A stretch of DNA of 64,000 nucleotides, from positions 68,632-132,631 of the forward strand of contig DAOTTY010000081.1 of the NCBI GenBank assembly GCA_034437575.1, in the 5' to 3' direction. How positions within the stretch are numbered: position 1 is the stretch's first letter; each line of letters starts with the position of its first letter. The notes beneath the pieces are model-generated. The model had not been told where the DNA came from. It was given only the letters and a program-made list of their open reading frames with translations, and did not search any database. This document shows, piece after piece, positions 8,484 through 16,587 of this stretch. Made by a program: the position numbers and the translations under genes. The DNA comes from DAOTTY01 sp034437575. GTDB lineage: Bacteria; Chloroflexota; Anaerolineae; Aggregatilineales; Phototrophicaceae.

Positions 8484-9505
8484 ATTGAAACGCCAAGTTT
8501 ATCTGCTAGCGCCTGAAAGGTTGGGGAGCACTCCAGGAATGCAAATTTCATGGTATTTACAGTTACCTGCATACCGCCGATGCTGCGAATATACTCGACC
8601 GCAGACAGCAGGCTTTTGGCATTGATGACAATGGTCACAGCATACCAGCTTTGGCCATTGTCTGCGTCCGTTTTACTGTAAACCGGTGTAATTGATGGTC
8701 CCTGCAAACCACTTGTGATCTCGTTAGCTGTAACCTGATGGGCCACTGCCCTGGCTGATTCCCCGCGAATGTTGGCTGTAAGCTGATAGTAACGCTTACC
8801 CAACAGGGAAGCGTCCATGTACTCCAAGATCGTGCGAAGCGTTTCCAGCAGCGATGGGTTCGCACGAAGTGCATGGCGATTGCCGATCAAACAAGCTTGT
8901 GACGAAATGATAACTCCATCACTCAGTGATTTAAGGCGGTTCTCACGCAGGGTTGTTCCCGTTTGAGTAAGGTCAACCACTGCATCCGCATAGCCTAATG
9001 TGGGGGCAGCCTCAATTGCACCGTCCGCTTTGACAAGTGTAAAATGATGCAGCCCCTGCTCATGTAAAAACTGACGGGCAGAGCGGGTATAGGTGGTAGC
9101 AATGCGTAGGTTGCGATGCTGCTGCTCACGCAAATCAAGCGAAACATCCTTGAGGTCAAGCATGTTTTCCACATCAACCCACGCTTCCGGCACAGCGACT
9201 AACAGGCGGCAGTGCCCGTATTCAAGATCATCTTTAATAACGACAATGTTATCGTCACCGTATTCGTAAACCACATCTAGGCCGGTGATGCCAAGCGCTG
9301 CGGTGCCATCGGCCACTTTGTAAACGATGTCTTTTACACGTTGGAACATAACATCCAGGTTGGGTACAGACGGAATCGACCCGGTATACTGCCGTGTGTT
9401 CGGTTTCCAAACTTTCAGGCCGCTGTTTTGCAAAAAGCTCAGGGTGGGGTCAGCCAGTGCGCCTTTGCTAGGCAGCGCCATAATGATTGGGGGAGTCGTT
9501 GTCAT
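8480..9505 (-). CDS. hisG: ATP phosphoribosyltransferase, long form
   Basis: First enzyme of histidine synthesis, joining ATP and PRPP. The 341-residue protein has the catalytic core with ALPSKGAL at the N-terminus and the PRPP-loop-like segment YADAVVDLTQTGTTLREN. About 80 further residues (YQLTANIRGES, SGLQGPSITPVY, SIGGMQVTVNTM) look like the C-terminal ACT-like domain that gives long-form HisG its histidine inhibition. It is longer than the usual roughly 290 residues. Its ATG overlaps the stop of the HisZ-like gene upstream (ATGA), so the two are translationally coupled. Confidence 0.9.
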   Translation of the reverse strand: MTTTPPIIMALPSKGALADPTLSFLQNSGLKVWKPNTRQYTGSIPSVPNLDVMFQRVKDIVYKVADGTAALGITGLDVVYEYGDDNIVVIKDDLEYGHCRLLVAVPEAWVDVENMLDLKDVSLDLREQQHRNLRIATTYTRSARQFLHEQGLHHFTLVKADGAIEAAPTLGYADAVVDLTQTGTTLRENRLKSLSDGVIISSQACLIGNRHALRANPSLLETLRTILEYMDASLLGKRYYQLTANIRGESARAVAHQVTANEITSGLQGPSITPVYSKTDADNGQSWYAVTIVINAKSLLSAVEYIRSIGGMQVTVNTMKFAFLECSPTFQALADKLGVSI

Positions 9506-10920
9506 TGGCTGCTTCCGTTCTGTTGCAAATCACGAATGAGGGCGTCTGCTTGGTTTATGGTGTAAACTCGATTGTTGTAGTGGATGTTGCCATCTACCCA
9601 GCTTAGTGTTGTTTGACCGTCAACCGTGTGTGATGCTTCTGCTGATACGACACTCACCGACATGCTAGCATCCCGTAGCATTTGAACCATTCGTACAGCG
9701 TCGGAGTGGTGTATGTTTTCGCCCATGAACACAATCGGCATCGAGCTATTGTTTTGTGAGGGTAACTGCCGTTCCAAAATAGCGCTAACGTCGTATACAA
9801 ACCCGACAGCGGGCACATTTGCCGATGGACCAATGAACTGTACGAGGTCATCGTAGCGTCCACCGCCCCCAATGTGCTTATCGGCTGCGGTCACCATCTC
9901 GAAAGTCATCCCTGTGTAATAGTTCCAACTCCGTACCAGCCCCGGTTTTAGGGAAACAAGTGATAAGCTTGTCCCCATCTTTGCGGTGAGTGCCAGCGTT
10001 TGCTCAAGCCTGTCTATCTCTCGTTCAACGCTAGACGCTTGATTGTCAACGGTGTTTCTCAGCTTAGATAACGCCTCATCGGCGGTTCCCTCAATCGCCA
10101 GCCATTCATTCAAGTGGGATAGAGCGTCTGACAGTTGAGACCGTTGAGTTGTCCGTTGGCGCTTTTTAATCAACCGCCGTGTGATGTCCTGGCGGGTTCG
10201 GCCTCCCATGGTGCTTCCACTTTGAGTTGCATCTAGCATGGTATCCAGAATAGCACTCGCCTCAGCACTATTCTCGGTACCGGTGGCTTCTTCCACAATT
10301 GGATGCGTTATGAAGCGGTCAAACTTGTCGAGCACCTCATTCACAGTGATCGTTCCATTTGCCAAGTTGCCAACCTCATCGAATATGAAGCGTTTCACTC
10401 GATCATCCAATTTATACAAATCCACCAGGCTTTGAATAAGCCCCAGGTGCCCTAATTGGATGTTGACATCCGGCAACTCAGCGATTTGTGTTAGGCCAGT
10501 TATTGCCATATGTAAGATTTCTGCATCTGCGTACACTTTATCAGTCATGCCAAATAGTTCTGCGCCGACGGTCATGTGCTGATAGTTTTGAGTGCGCTGG
10601 CTGTAGTTATCCAGAAATACTGAGCCGTTGAACTGCCAGCGCACTGTTTGATTTCCTTGTGGGTAGCGTTGGGCATAACGCAAAGCAGCTAACGCCGTGA
10701 ACTCTGGACGTAGGGCGAGCTGCTGGCCAAAACGATCAAACGTGAGTAAATTCGCTGCGATCTGATCACCAGCTTTATTCAGGAAGACATCCGCCTCGGC
10801 AATCGCGGGAACCTGGGTATGTTGGTAGCCAAAGCGGCGCATATGCTCGTAAAGATGGGTGGTCAGTTGTGTCAGCGGGCCACCTTCATAAATCATGACG
10901 AGGGGGGTCGGGTTAGCCAA
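9502..10920 (-). CDS. hisZ: HisZ-like ATP phosphoribosyltransferase regulatory subunit (HisRS paralogue)
   Basis: A 472-residue class II aminoacyl-tRNA-synthetase-like protein. Motif 2 is altered: LRPEFTALAALRYA is kept, but the expected MFR-type arginine is replaced in the segment QFNGSVFLDNYSQR. A GGGGRYDDLVQFIG stretch resembling the HisRS histidine-site loop remains. This pattern and the coupled hisG favour HisZ, which binds histidine and activates HisG. HisZ normally partners short-form HisG, whereas the HisG here appears long. A divergent histidyl-tRNA synthetase is less likely but cannot be excluded. A TATGAT -10-like box lies upstream near 10970. Confidence 0.78.
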   Translation of the reverse strand: MANPTPLVMIYEGGPLTQLTTHLYEHMRRFGYQHTQVPAIAEADVFLNKAGDQIAANLLTFDRFGQQLALRPEFTALAALRYAQRYPQGNQTVRWQFNGSVFLDNYSQRTQNYQHMTVGAELFGMTDKVYADAEILHMAITGLTQIAELPDVNIQLGHLGLIQSLVDLYKLDDRVKRFIFDEVGNLANGTITVNEVLDKFDRFITHPIVEEATGTENSAEASAILDTMLDATQSGSTMGGRTRQDITRRLIKKRQRTTQRSQLSDALSHLNEWLAIEGTADEALSKLRNTVDNQASSVEREIDRLEQTLALTAKMGTSLSLVSLKPGLVRSWNYYTGMTFEMVTAADKHIGGGGRYDDLVQFIGPSANVPAVGFVYDVSAILERQLPSQNNSSMPIVFMGENIHHSDAVRMVQMLRDASMSVSVVSAEASHTVDGQTTLSWVDGNIHYNNRVYTINQADALIRDLQQNGSSQ

Positions 10921-11101
10921 AATTGTGTTCTGTCCTTTGGGATTTGTCGGACTTTACCAAAGACACATATCATAGCAGGGGAGTGGCGCTTGTGTAGATT
11001 AACCCTTTAGGATGATGGTTAGCGAGGGTTTTCGCTATTTTGGAGTATGTGTGCTATTTTTAATTCAAGGGTGAACCTTACCATGCGATGAGGAGTCAAT
11101 T

Positions 11102-12274
11102 ATGTTTTTTCGGAAATCGACATCTTGGATAGGGATGTTACTCATATTGAGTACACTGCTAGTTGCGTCAAATGTTCATGCAGAGATTGCTCAACAGGCA
11201 GTCTTCCAACGTCCTATATTGGTTGTCAACACCAGCTTTTTGAATGTACGCACCGGCCCCAGTGCGGAGTTTGCTGTGTTGGCGACTGTTGCTGGGGGCA
11301 CTGAGTTATCTGTTGTGGGTACTGCTGGGGACGAAGTTTGGTATCAAGCGGTGCTGCCGAATGGTCAGGTGGGCTGGGTCAACGTTGGGTTCACAATCCC
11401 GCGTGGTGATTTTACAAATGTGCCCCTTGTGAGCGTTTCTGTTGGTAACGTTGCCAGTGTTACTCCCCAGGGGAATGTGCCAGTGGTCGTACCATCAGCC
11501 GGTGGCGTTTCAGTTGCGCCTGTTATCCCTGCTGATGTTGCACGAGCTGTGGTGATCGTGAATACAAGTGCCCTTAATGTCAGGGTCGGCCCTGGACCTC
11601 AGTTTCGTCAATTGTTTACGGCAGCTGGCGGCACCGAGTTCCCGGTTTTGGGGATCACGTCAGATGGCCTGTGGTACGGCGTTCAAACTTCGTCTGGACG
11701 AGGCTTTGTTAGCAGCGAGTTCGTTCTATTTCGGGGTGATGCCAACACGGTACCGATCATTGAGTACAGCACAGTACCTCAAAATCAGCGAACCATCGAA
11801 ACACCTATTGTTGTGATTAACACAAGCTTCCTAAATGTGCGTAGCGGGCCGGGTGCACAGTTCACTCAAGTCTTCACTGCACGCGGCGGCGCGGAATTCC
11901 CTGTGTTAGGTCTTGCTTCTGATGGCATCTGGTATCTGGTGCAAACGCCAGTTGGCCAGGGATGGGTCAATAACGAGTTTGTTCTGTTTCGTGGCACGGC
12001 AGAAGTCGTACCTATTATAGAATTATCGAACGCAGGTGGAACCCTGGCGACGCCAACTGCATCTATCGGTTCATCTGTGCAGTTATATGCGGCCCCAGGC
12101 GTCAACTTTGGCCTGTTAGGGTCGGTTGTTGGTCCGGTTGAAGCCCCCATTGTGGCCCGTACACCCGACTTCGACTGGGTGCAGATTAACACTTCTGTGG
12201 GATTCGGTTGGGTTCTCGCTGATCAAGTCATCATACGTGGTGACGCGAATCTTATTCCAATTGTGAATAATTGA
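11102..12274 (+). CDS. Secreted protein with four SH3b repeats
   Basis: A 390-residue exported protein with a clear signal peptide (MLLILSTLLVASNVHA, cleavage after VHA). Three strong SH3b repeats each begin with a VNTS-LNVR-GP pattern (about residues 40-115, 150-220, 235-305). A fourth, more divergent repeat (SVQLYAAPGVNFG onward) ends the protein. Each repeat closes with a FxxPRGD/FRGD/IIRGDAN-like segment, so the unit is about 75-90 residues. Such proteins are thought to bind cell-wall or surface polymers. A strong AGGAG lies 7 nt before the ATG. No catalytic domain is visible. Confidence 0.82.
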   Translation: MFFRKSTSWIGMLLILSTLLVASNVHAEIAQQAVFQRPILVVNTSFLNVRTGPSAEFAVLATVAGGTELSVVGTAGDEVWYQAVLPNGQVGWVNVGFTIPRGDFTNVPLVSVSVGNVASVTPQGNVPVVVPSAGGVSVAPVIPADVARAVVIVNTSALNVRVGPGPQFRQLFTAAGGTEFPVLGITSDGLWYGVQTSSGRGFVSSEFVLFRGDANTVPIIEYSTVPQNQRTIETPIVVINTSFLNVRSGPGAQFTQVFTARGGAEFPVLGLASDGIWYLVQTPVGQGWVNNEFVLFRGTAEVVPIIELSNAGGTLATPTASIGSSVQLYAAPGVNFGLLGSVVGPVEAPIVARTPDFDWVQINTSVGFGWVLADQVIIRGDANLIPIVNN

Positions 12275-12289
12275 CTTGGTATCGTGGCG

Positions 12290-12332
12290 GGGGCATCACA
12301 GAAAATGGTGCCCCTGTACATGTTGTGTACAG
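12290..12332 (+). promoter_or_regulatory. Two adjoining hairpins before a receiver gene
   Basis: GGGGCATC (12290-12297) pairs with GGTGCCCC (12307-12314) with one G-T pair. Next to it CTGTACA (12314-12320) and TGTACAG (12326-12332) form a perfect 7-bp inverted repeat with a 5-nt loop, ending at the Shine-Dalgarno. The first may terminate the SH3b transcript. The second could be an operator or a translation-control hairpin. Confidence 0.45.
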
Positions 12333-12342
12333 AGGAAATGAC

Positions 12343-12702
12343 ATGCGTATCATTTACGTTGAAGATAATCCGGCCAACGTTGCACTCGTTGAGCGTATAT
12401 CTCACATGAATAATGATGAGCTTGTTACGTATGATACTCCACAAACCGCGCTTGAGGAAATCAATTCGGGTGAGTTCGATTTACTATTAATGGATATTAA
12501 CCTGGGCGACCCTCACATGAACGGGCTAGATTTGACCCGGCTACTGCGCGAGAAGGGTGTCTCGGAACCCATTGTAATTATTACTGCACATGATGCTATG
12601 GGCTACCCGGATGCATTTCAATCAGCCGGTTTCGATGAATATGTTTTGAAACCCGTTTCAGTGCGTGGGATGATTGATCTCATTAATGCCTACAGAGATT
12701 AG
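12343..12702 (+). CDS. Single-domain response regulator (receiver only)
   Basis: A 119-residue CheY-like receiver. It shows the acidic pocket (YVEDN), the phosphorylatable Asp in LLLMDINLGD (near residue 50), the conserved Thr in IVIITAHD and the Lys in YVLKPVS. There is no output domain, so it must act by protein contact or as a phosphorelay step. The ATG at 12343 is chosen because GAGG lies just before it and because the family motif starts at once (MRIIYVEDN); the frame is open further upstream. No histidine kinase is adjacent; the nearest is at 16588. Confidence 0.88.
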   Translation: MRIIYVEDNPANVALVERISHMNNDELVTYDTPQTALEEINSGEFDLLLMDINLGDPHMNGLDLTRLLREKGVSEPIVIITAHDAMGYPDAFQSAGFDEYVLKPVSVRGMIDLINAYRD

Positions 12703-12703
12703 G

Positions 12704-13315
12704 CTATTCTAGCGTTATGAGTTCAACTTGGCCTGATGTTGCGTCTTTCAAAGCGATGTTAAGGTTGTCTATCTGCAACAGGGGTAGCTCGAATTCAATC
12801 GTAACATCGACCTTAAATCCTTCAGTAATGATTTCCCCGTCAAAATCCTCAATTAGCCTGTGACTAATTTCATATAGGGCATAGGGTGTTTTTACAGTCA
12901 AATGCGCTTTCTCGACCTTCTCCTCTAATGGCAAAATGTCTAGCGCGGCACGGGTAGCATTACTGTATGCACGGACGAGACCGCCTGTACCGAGTTTTGT
13001 GCCACCAAAATAGCGACTAATAATAACGGCGATGTCGCCTATGTTACTCCCACGCAGTATTGATAGGACTGGAGGGCCAGATGTCCCACTCGGTTCTCCA
13101 TCATCACTTAAACCCTCCGTTACACTGTTGCCGTGACCTACACGAAAGGCATAAACGTGGTGAGATGCGTCTGGCATCTCATCACGAACAGCCCCTACAA
13201 AGGATTTGGCTTTCTCCGCGCTGCCTGCCAAGCCAGCAGTGAAAACAAATCGTGACTTCTGCACAATGATCTCTCCGCGAACGGTGCCAGCAGGAATTTG
13301 ATAGGACACAATCAC
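12704..13315 (-). CDS. yigZ: YigZ/IMPACT family protein
   Basis: A roughly 203-residue member of the YigZ/IMPACT (UPF0029) family. The N-terminal domain shows KSRFVFTAG, ASHHVYAFRVG, DDGEPSGTSGPP and SRYFGGTKLGTGGLVRAY, all family hallmarks. The C-terminal half is the ferredoxin-like UPF0029 domain. In eukaryotes IMPACT regulates the Gcn2 pathway; the bacterial role is unclear. I choose GTG at 13315 as start because it forms a GTGA overlap with the stop of the upstream gene. An in-frame TTG at 13327 is an alternative. Confidence 0.88.
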   Translation of the reverse strand: MIVSYQIPAGTVRGEIIVQKSRFVFTAGLAGSAEKAKSFVGAVRDEMPDASHHVYAFRVGHGNSVTEGLSDDGEPSGTSGPPVLSILRGSNIGDIAVIISRYFGGTKLGTGGLVRAYSNATRAALDILPLEEKVEKAHLTVKTPYALYEISHRLIEDFDGEIITEGFKVDVTIEFELPLLQIDNLNIALKDATSGQVELITLE

Positions 13316-14112
13316 TCGACCAAGCAAATTGGATCAAGCTCGATGAGTTCGCCAAACAACCATCCGCTTTGGCCCTCAAACGTACCTCGCCACCAAGTAC
13401 CATCCTCGTTTTTTGCTTCTAACGGGACGAAAGTTCCCTCTGGTATAACGCCCAGTATGACCGAGTCGGTATTGGGTTCGCTGCGTAAATTGAGGTTCAC
13501 CGTAATCTGTGCATCACACTCATCAGCAACACTAGCTGCTTCTGGTGTTGGTGTTTGGGAGGGAGGCACAAAGGCGCGGCGAGTTCGGGTCGGGGTCTCA
13601 GTCGCTATTGCCGTATAAGTTATTGATGGTGAGAGTGTGGCTTCGTCTGACACAGTCTGCGACCCTGCTGATGGTGTGCTGGCCTCTGTCAAATTTGATC
13701 CGCTCTGCAATCCTTGAGCAATTGGTGTCAATGTAGGCTGTGATAGAACGAACTGCGGAATCATCGGTATGGCGAAGAAGATCACGAAAAGGATGCCACC
13801 GGTGGTCAGTCCTAAAAGCCCACGCGACATAATGCGTTTGAACTCTTCCTGACGGCGTTCCAGTAGGAAGATAGCCGCACTGCTCAGGATGAGTACAGCA
13901 AGTGCGCTGGCCGTAATGAGCGTGGAGATTTGTAGGGTGCCGGGTTCAACACTAGCGAAACTAAGGCTTAGTGTGGCTGTGATAACGGCGATAAACAAAT
14001 ATATCTGGCCAGCACAGCCGACTCGGACCTTTTTTTGGATGGTCTGCACAATACCTACAATGATGAACAGCGCAATTGTAACTGCTGTAACTATAGACAA
14101 CGGGAATTCCAT
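13312..14112 (-). CDS. Membrane protein with C-terminal SH3b domain
   Basis: A 266-residue protein. Its N-terminal half has about four hydrophobic helices (for example IVTAVTIALFIIVGIVQTI and GILFVIFFAIPMIPQFVL). A Ser/Thr/Pro-rich linker follows, then an SH3b domain in the last 65 residues (VNLNLRSEPNTDSVILGVIP, WWRGTFEGQSGWLFGELIEL). The SH3b domain is presumably outside the membrane. It is coupled to yigZ by a GTGA overlap, although no functional link is known. An 8-8 palindrome lies 86-107 nt upstream. Confidence 0.75.
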   Translation of the reverse strand: MEFPLSIVTAVTIALFIIVGIVQTIQKKVRVGCAGQIYLFIAVITATLSLSFASVEPGTLQISTLITASALAVLILSSAAIFLLERRQEEFKRIMSRGLLGLTTGGILFVIFFAIPMIPQFVLSQPTLTPIAQGLQSGSNLTEASTPSAGSQTVSDEATLSPSITYTAIATETPTRTRRAFVPPSQTPTPEAASVADECDAQITVNLNLRSEPNTDSVILGVIPEGTFVPLEAKNEDGTWWRGTFEGQSGWLFGELIELDPICLVE

Positions 14113-14197
14113 ATTGAGTATCCTATTGTGATGCTTTTCCCCATTGTACTACGAGTTTTGCATTGCAATAGTTGCGTCTCACTCTAACGCTACCACA

Positions 14198-14219
14198 AGT
14201 GATAAAGGATATTATCACT
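14198..14219 (-). promoter_or_regulatory. Perfect palindrome, candidate operator
   Basis: AGTGATAA (14198-14205), 6-nt centre, TTATCACT (14212-14219). It lies between the SH3b membrane protein gene and the tRNA-Glu terminator, where the former's promoter should be. The AT-rich dyad resembles sites of Fur-like or GntR-like regulators only in a general way. Confidence 0.4.
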
Positions 14220-14316
14220 GAGTAATCTTGAGGCCGCTGCTGCACTCTGCCTGCTAACTACTTCACATCTTGGTATTATGGTTCGGTGAGGACAAGCAGG
14301 GGGTGGGTACAAAGCA

Positions 14317-14342
14317 ACAGGATGCTGTTATCAGCATCCTGT
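14317..14342 (-). terminator. Terminator downstream of tRNA-Glu
   Basis: ACAGGATGCTG (14317-14327) and CAGCATCCTGT (14332-14342) form a perfect 11-bp stem with a 4-nt loop, 8 nt after the tRNA end. On the minus strand it is followed by TTGCTTTG, a weak T-tract. Confidence 0.65.
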
Positions 14343-14350
14343 GTGTAGAT

Positions 14351-14423
14351 TGCCCCATAGGGGACTCGAACCCCTGTTTTAGCCTTGAGAGGGCTACGTC
14401 CTAGGCCACTAGACGAATGGGAC
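14351..14423 (-). tRNA. tRNA-Glu (anticodon CTC)
   Basis: Read on the minus strand, the 73-nt gene has acceptor arms GTCCCAT/ATGGGGC, D-arm TCTAGTGGCCTAGGA, anticodon stem TAGCC/GGCTA around loop CTCTCAA (anticodon CTC) and T-arm AGGGGTTCGAGTCCCCT. The discriminator is A. The 3' CCA is not encoded. Confidence 0.95.
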
Positions 14424-14460
14424 CCAACTTTTGAAATGGTAGCACCCGGCCATTGCACCG

Positions 14461-14628
14461 TCAAGGCGTGGATACGGCCTCATGTATTTTGAAGTGAGCG
14501 GGCCATGTGGTCAAGTACTGTTGGAAGCAATCGTCAGATTGTGTAAATTCTCCCAGATAATGCCCTCGCCCAGTCTCGACTTGACCCGCTAATGTAGGGG
14601 CGACAAACGTCAGCGTGAGCAGCCGCAC
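14461..14628 (-). CDS. Possible small protein between smpB and tRNA-Glu
   Basis: An open frame of 55 residues from GTG 14628 to TGA 14461-14463 in an otherwise empty 240-nt gap. The inferred protein has a balanced, globular-looking composition (VETGRGHYLGEFTQSDDCF, then FQQYLTTWPAHFKIHE), unlike random frames nearby. There is no clear Shine-Dalgarno before the GTG. It could be a small gene following smpB or a remnant of a larger one. No family is recognised. Confidence 0.3.
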   Translation of the reverse strand: MRLLTLTFVAPTLAGQVETGRGHYLGEFTQSDDCFQQYLTTWPAHFKIHEAVSTP

Positions 14629-14664
14629 GATTGGAGTCGGTCATCGCTTAGCCTACCCAAAGCG

Positions 14665-15132
14665 CTAGTCATAACGCCCCTGCTTCAAAACACGTTCGAT
14701 TTGCCGTTCTGCATCGCGCTTAGCTTTTGTTTGACGTTTGTCGTAAAGCTTTTTACCGCGTGCCAGCCCGATTTCGAGTTTAGCCCGCCCACGCTTCAGG
14801 TAAAGCTTTGTCGGAATGGCAGTGTACGTGTTCTCGCGGATCCAGTCTGTGACCTGGATAATTTCGCGTTTGTGCAGCAGCAATTTCCTGGGGCGCAGCG
14901 GGTCATCATGCCCGAACATGCTCGCTTGCTCGTACAGCGCGATGTGCATACCCATTACCCATAACTCCCCCTTTTTCTCTTGAACAAAGGCCTCGCGCAA
15001 GTTGACGTGCCCAGCACGAATCGACTTAATCTCTGACCCCATCAACACCAGTCCAGCTTCATAGGTATCGCTGATGTCGAATTCGTGAAACGCCTTCCGA
15101 TTCTTGGATACAATTTTTATGCCATCGCTCAT
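14665..15132 (-). CDS. smpB: SsrA-binding protein SmpB
   Basis: Binds tmRNA and brings it to stalled ribosomes for trans-translation. The 155-residue protein has the family landmarks KNRKAFHEFDISDTYEAGLV, GSEIKSIRAGHVNLREAFV and a C-terminal basic tail with the typical KGKK-like region (GLARGKKLYDKRQTKAKRDA). Its start overlaps the stop of the upstream protease gene (ATGA). No tmRNA gene is visible in the window. Confidence 0.95.
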   Translation of the reverse strand: MSDGIKIVSKNRKAFHEFDISDTYEAGLVLMGSEIKSIRAGHVNLREAFVQEKKGELWVMGMHIALYEQASMFGHDDPLRPRKLLLHKREIIQVTDWIRENTYTAIPTKLYLKRGRAKLEIGLARGKKLYDKRQTKAKRDAERQIERVLKQGRYD

Positions 15133-16358
15133 TCTGTTACCTCCTCATTCAGTATAGCAGCCAGGTAGCGAACAGCCTCTCCCAGCTCAACGTCGCGGCC
15201 ATTTTCATCGGGAATCATGGTGATGTCTGGTGTGAGGCCCACACCAGATATTTGACTCCGGTCAGGGGTTAGCCATTCGGCAGATGTGACATGAATGGAT
15301 GATTCATCTGACAAACGGAAGATCTGCTGCACAGTTCCCTTACCAAATGTTTGCTGGCCAATTAGTACACCACGACCTCGGTCACGGATAGCACCAGCGA
15401 CAAGCTCCGCTGCACTGGCTGTGCCTCCGTTAACCAACACAACAATAGGAATATCGCCAATATCTGCTCCGTCATCAGCCTCGAAAGTTCTCTCGTCATC
15501 AATGCTTTGCTCATATAAGACAACTCCACCATCCAGGAATTGACTGGCTACATCAATCGACTCTTGCAACAAGCCCCCGCTGTTGTCGCGCACATCCAGT
15601 ATGAGGGCTTCCATGTCTGCCGCGCTAAGCTCTTCCAATGCTGCTTCGAGTTCATCAGGTGTGCGATTTGTAAATCGTATCACCTGCACATAACCAATAC
15701 GATTATCCTGATTCGTAACACGCCAAACGACAGAGGGTACATTGATAACACCAAAAGGAATGAATACTGTCGTCTCCTCATCGTCCCGGCGGTAGGTGAT
15801 GTCAACACCACTGTTCCGCTTAACTTCACCGCGTAGGGTCTGATCTAGCACATCCTGGCGTATCGTGAAGCTGACCGGTTCGTCATTAATCGCCACCAAA
15901 ATATCACCCTCTAATAATCCGGCTTCTGTTGCAGGACTATCCTCAAATGGATAAATGAGCAATTCACCTGCTTCAGAACGTTGAATTTGCACACCAATGC
16001 CGCCATAAGTACCTGCCAACACGTCTGATTCGCTTTGAGCTACGGGCGGATCAATAAAGAAAGTGTAGCGGTCACCAAGGGTATCTAGCATGCCGCGGAC
16101 AGCGCCATATTGACGTTCTGCATAGGATGGTTGTTCGCGCAAATAATACGCATCAAGAAGCGCTTGCACCTCGTCTAGCAATTGATATTGGTCATCATCG
16201 GGGGAGAGCGGCGACGCAAGCGCTGAAAATCCACCGAGGTCACGAACGATAACTCCGGCACCAAACGCAACCGCGATTGAGAACCCATACATCACACCCC
16301 ACAGGATGGAGCGAAGCAAACTAGCGCGGCTCTGCCTATCATTGCTCATTTGATTCAC
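15129..16358 (-). CDS. ctpA: S41-family C-terminal processing protease
   Basis: Tail-specific serine protease outside the membrane. The 409-residue protein has an N-terminal anchor (ILWGVMYGFSIAVAFGAGVIV) and an N-terminal helical domain. A PDZ domain follows (about 110-200, GGIGVQIQ... DSPATEAGLLEGDILVAIN). The catalytic domain has the Ser nucleophile in NGGTASAAELVAG and the general-base Lys in TFGKGTVQQ. Length and order fit CtpA/CtpB. It is followed by smpB with a 4-nt overlap, probably one transcript. Confidence 0.93.
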   Translation of the reverse strand: MNQMSNDRQSRASLLRSILWGVMYGFSIAVAFGAGVIVRDLGGFSALASPLSPDDDQYQLLDEVQALLDAYYLREQPSYAERQYGAVRGMLDTLGDRYTFFIDPPVAQSESDVLAGTYGGIGVQIQRSEAGELLIYPFEDSPATEAGLLEGDILVAINDEPVSFTIRQDVLDQTLRGEVKRNSGVDITYRRDDEETTVFIPFGVINVPSVVWRVTNQDNRIGYVQVIRFTNRTPDELEAALEELSAADMEALILDVRDNSGGLLQESIDVASQFLDGGVVLYEQSIDDERTFEADDGADIGDIPIVVLVNGGTASAAELVAGAIRDRGRGVLIGQQTFGKGTVQQIFRLSDESSIHVTSAEWLTPDRSQISGVGLTPDITMIPDENGRDVELGEAVRYLAAILNEEVTE

Positions 16359-16587
16359 CTTCGTTTTTTATGTCATGCATACATAATAATGAGGCTGTTA
16401 TCAGCAGTCAGCTAAAAAAAGCATCATTGTTTCATTCTATACTTTGTTTTCGTGTCGGCGTTAATAAAACTTGTGAGATTTACATTGCTCGTCCGACCCA
16501 ATGTCCGAATTCTATCACAACGTGCTAAAATCCAGATGTTACTATACTTGCCTTTTATACCGATGATGTTTGAGGCCGAGCAATGCT
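16359..16587. other. Divergent intergenic region
   Basis: About 230 nt between the protease (minus) and the sensor kinase (plus), expected to hold both promoters. A CTGACT/TATTAT pair with a 17-nt spacer could serve the protease. On the plus strand a TGCTAAAAT extended -10-like box lies near 16522-16530. No small gene or strong structure was seen. Confidence 0.35.

Noticed and set aside
10991..11032. AACCCT and AGGGTT inverted pair considered as a terminator
   Set aside because: Only 6 bp with an 18-nt loop and no T-tract, between divergent genes where a terminator is not expected.
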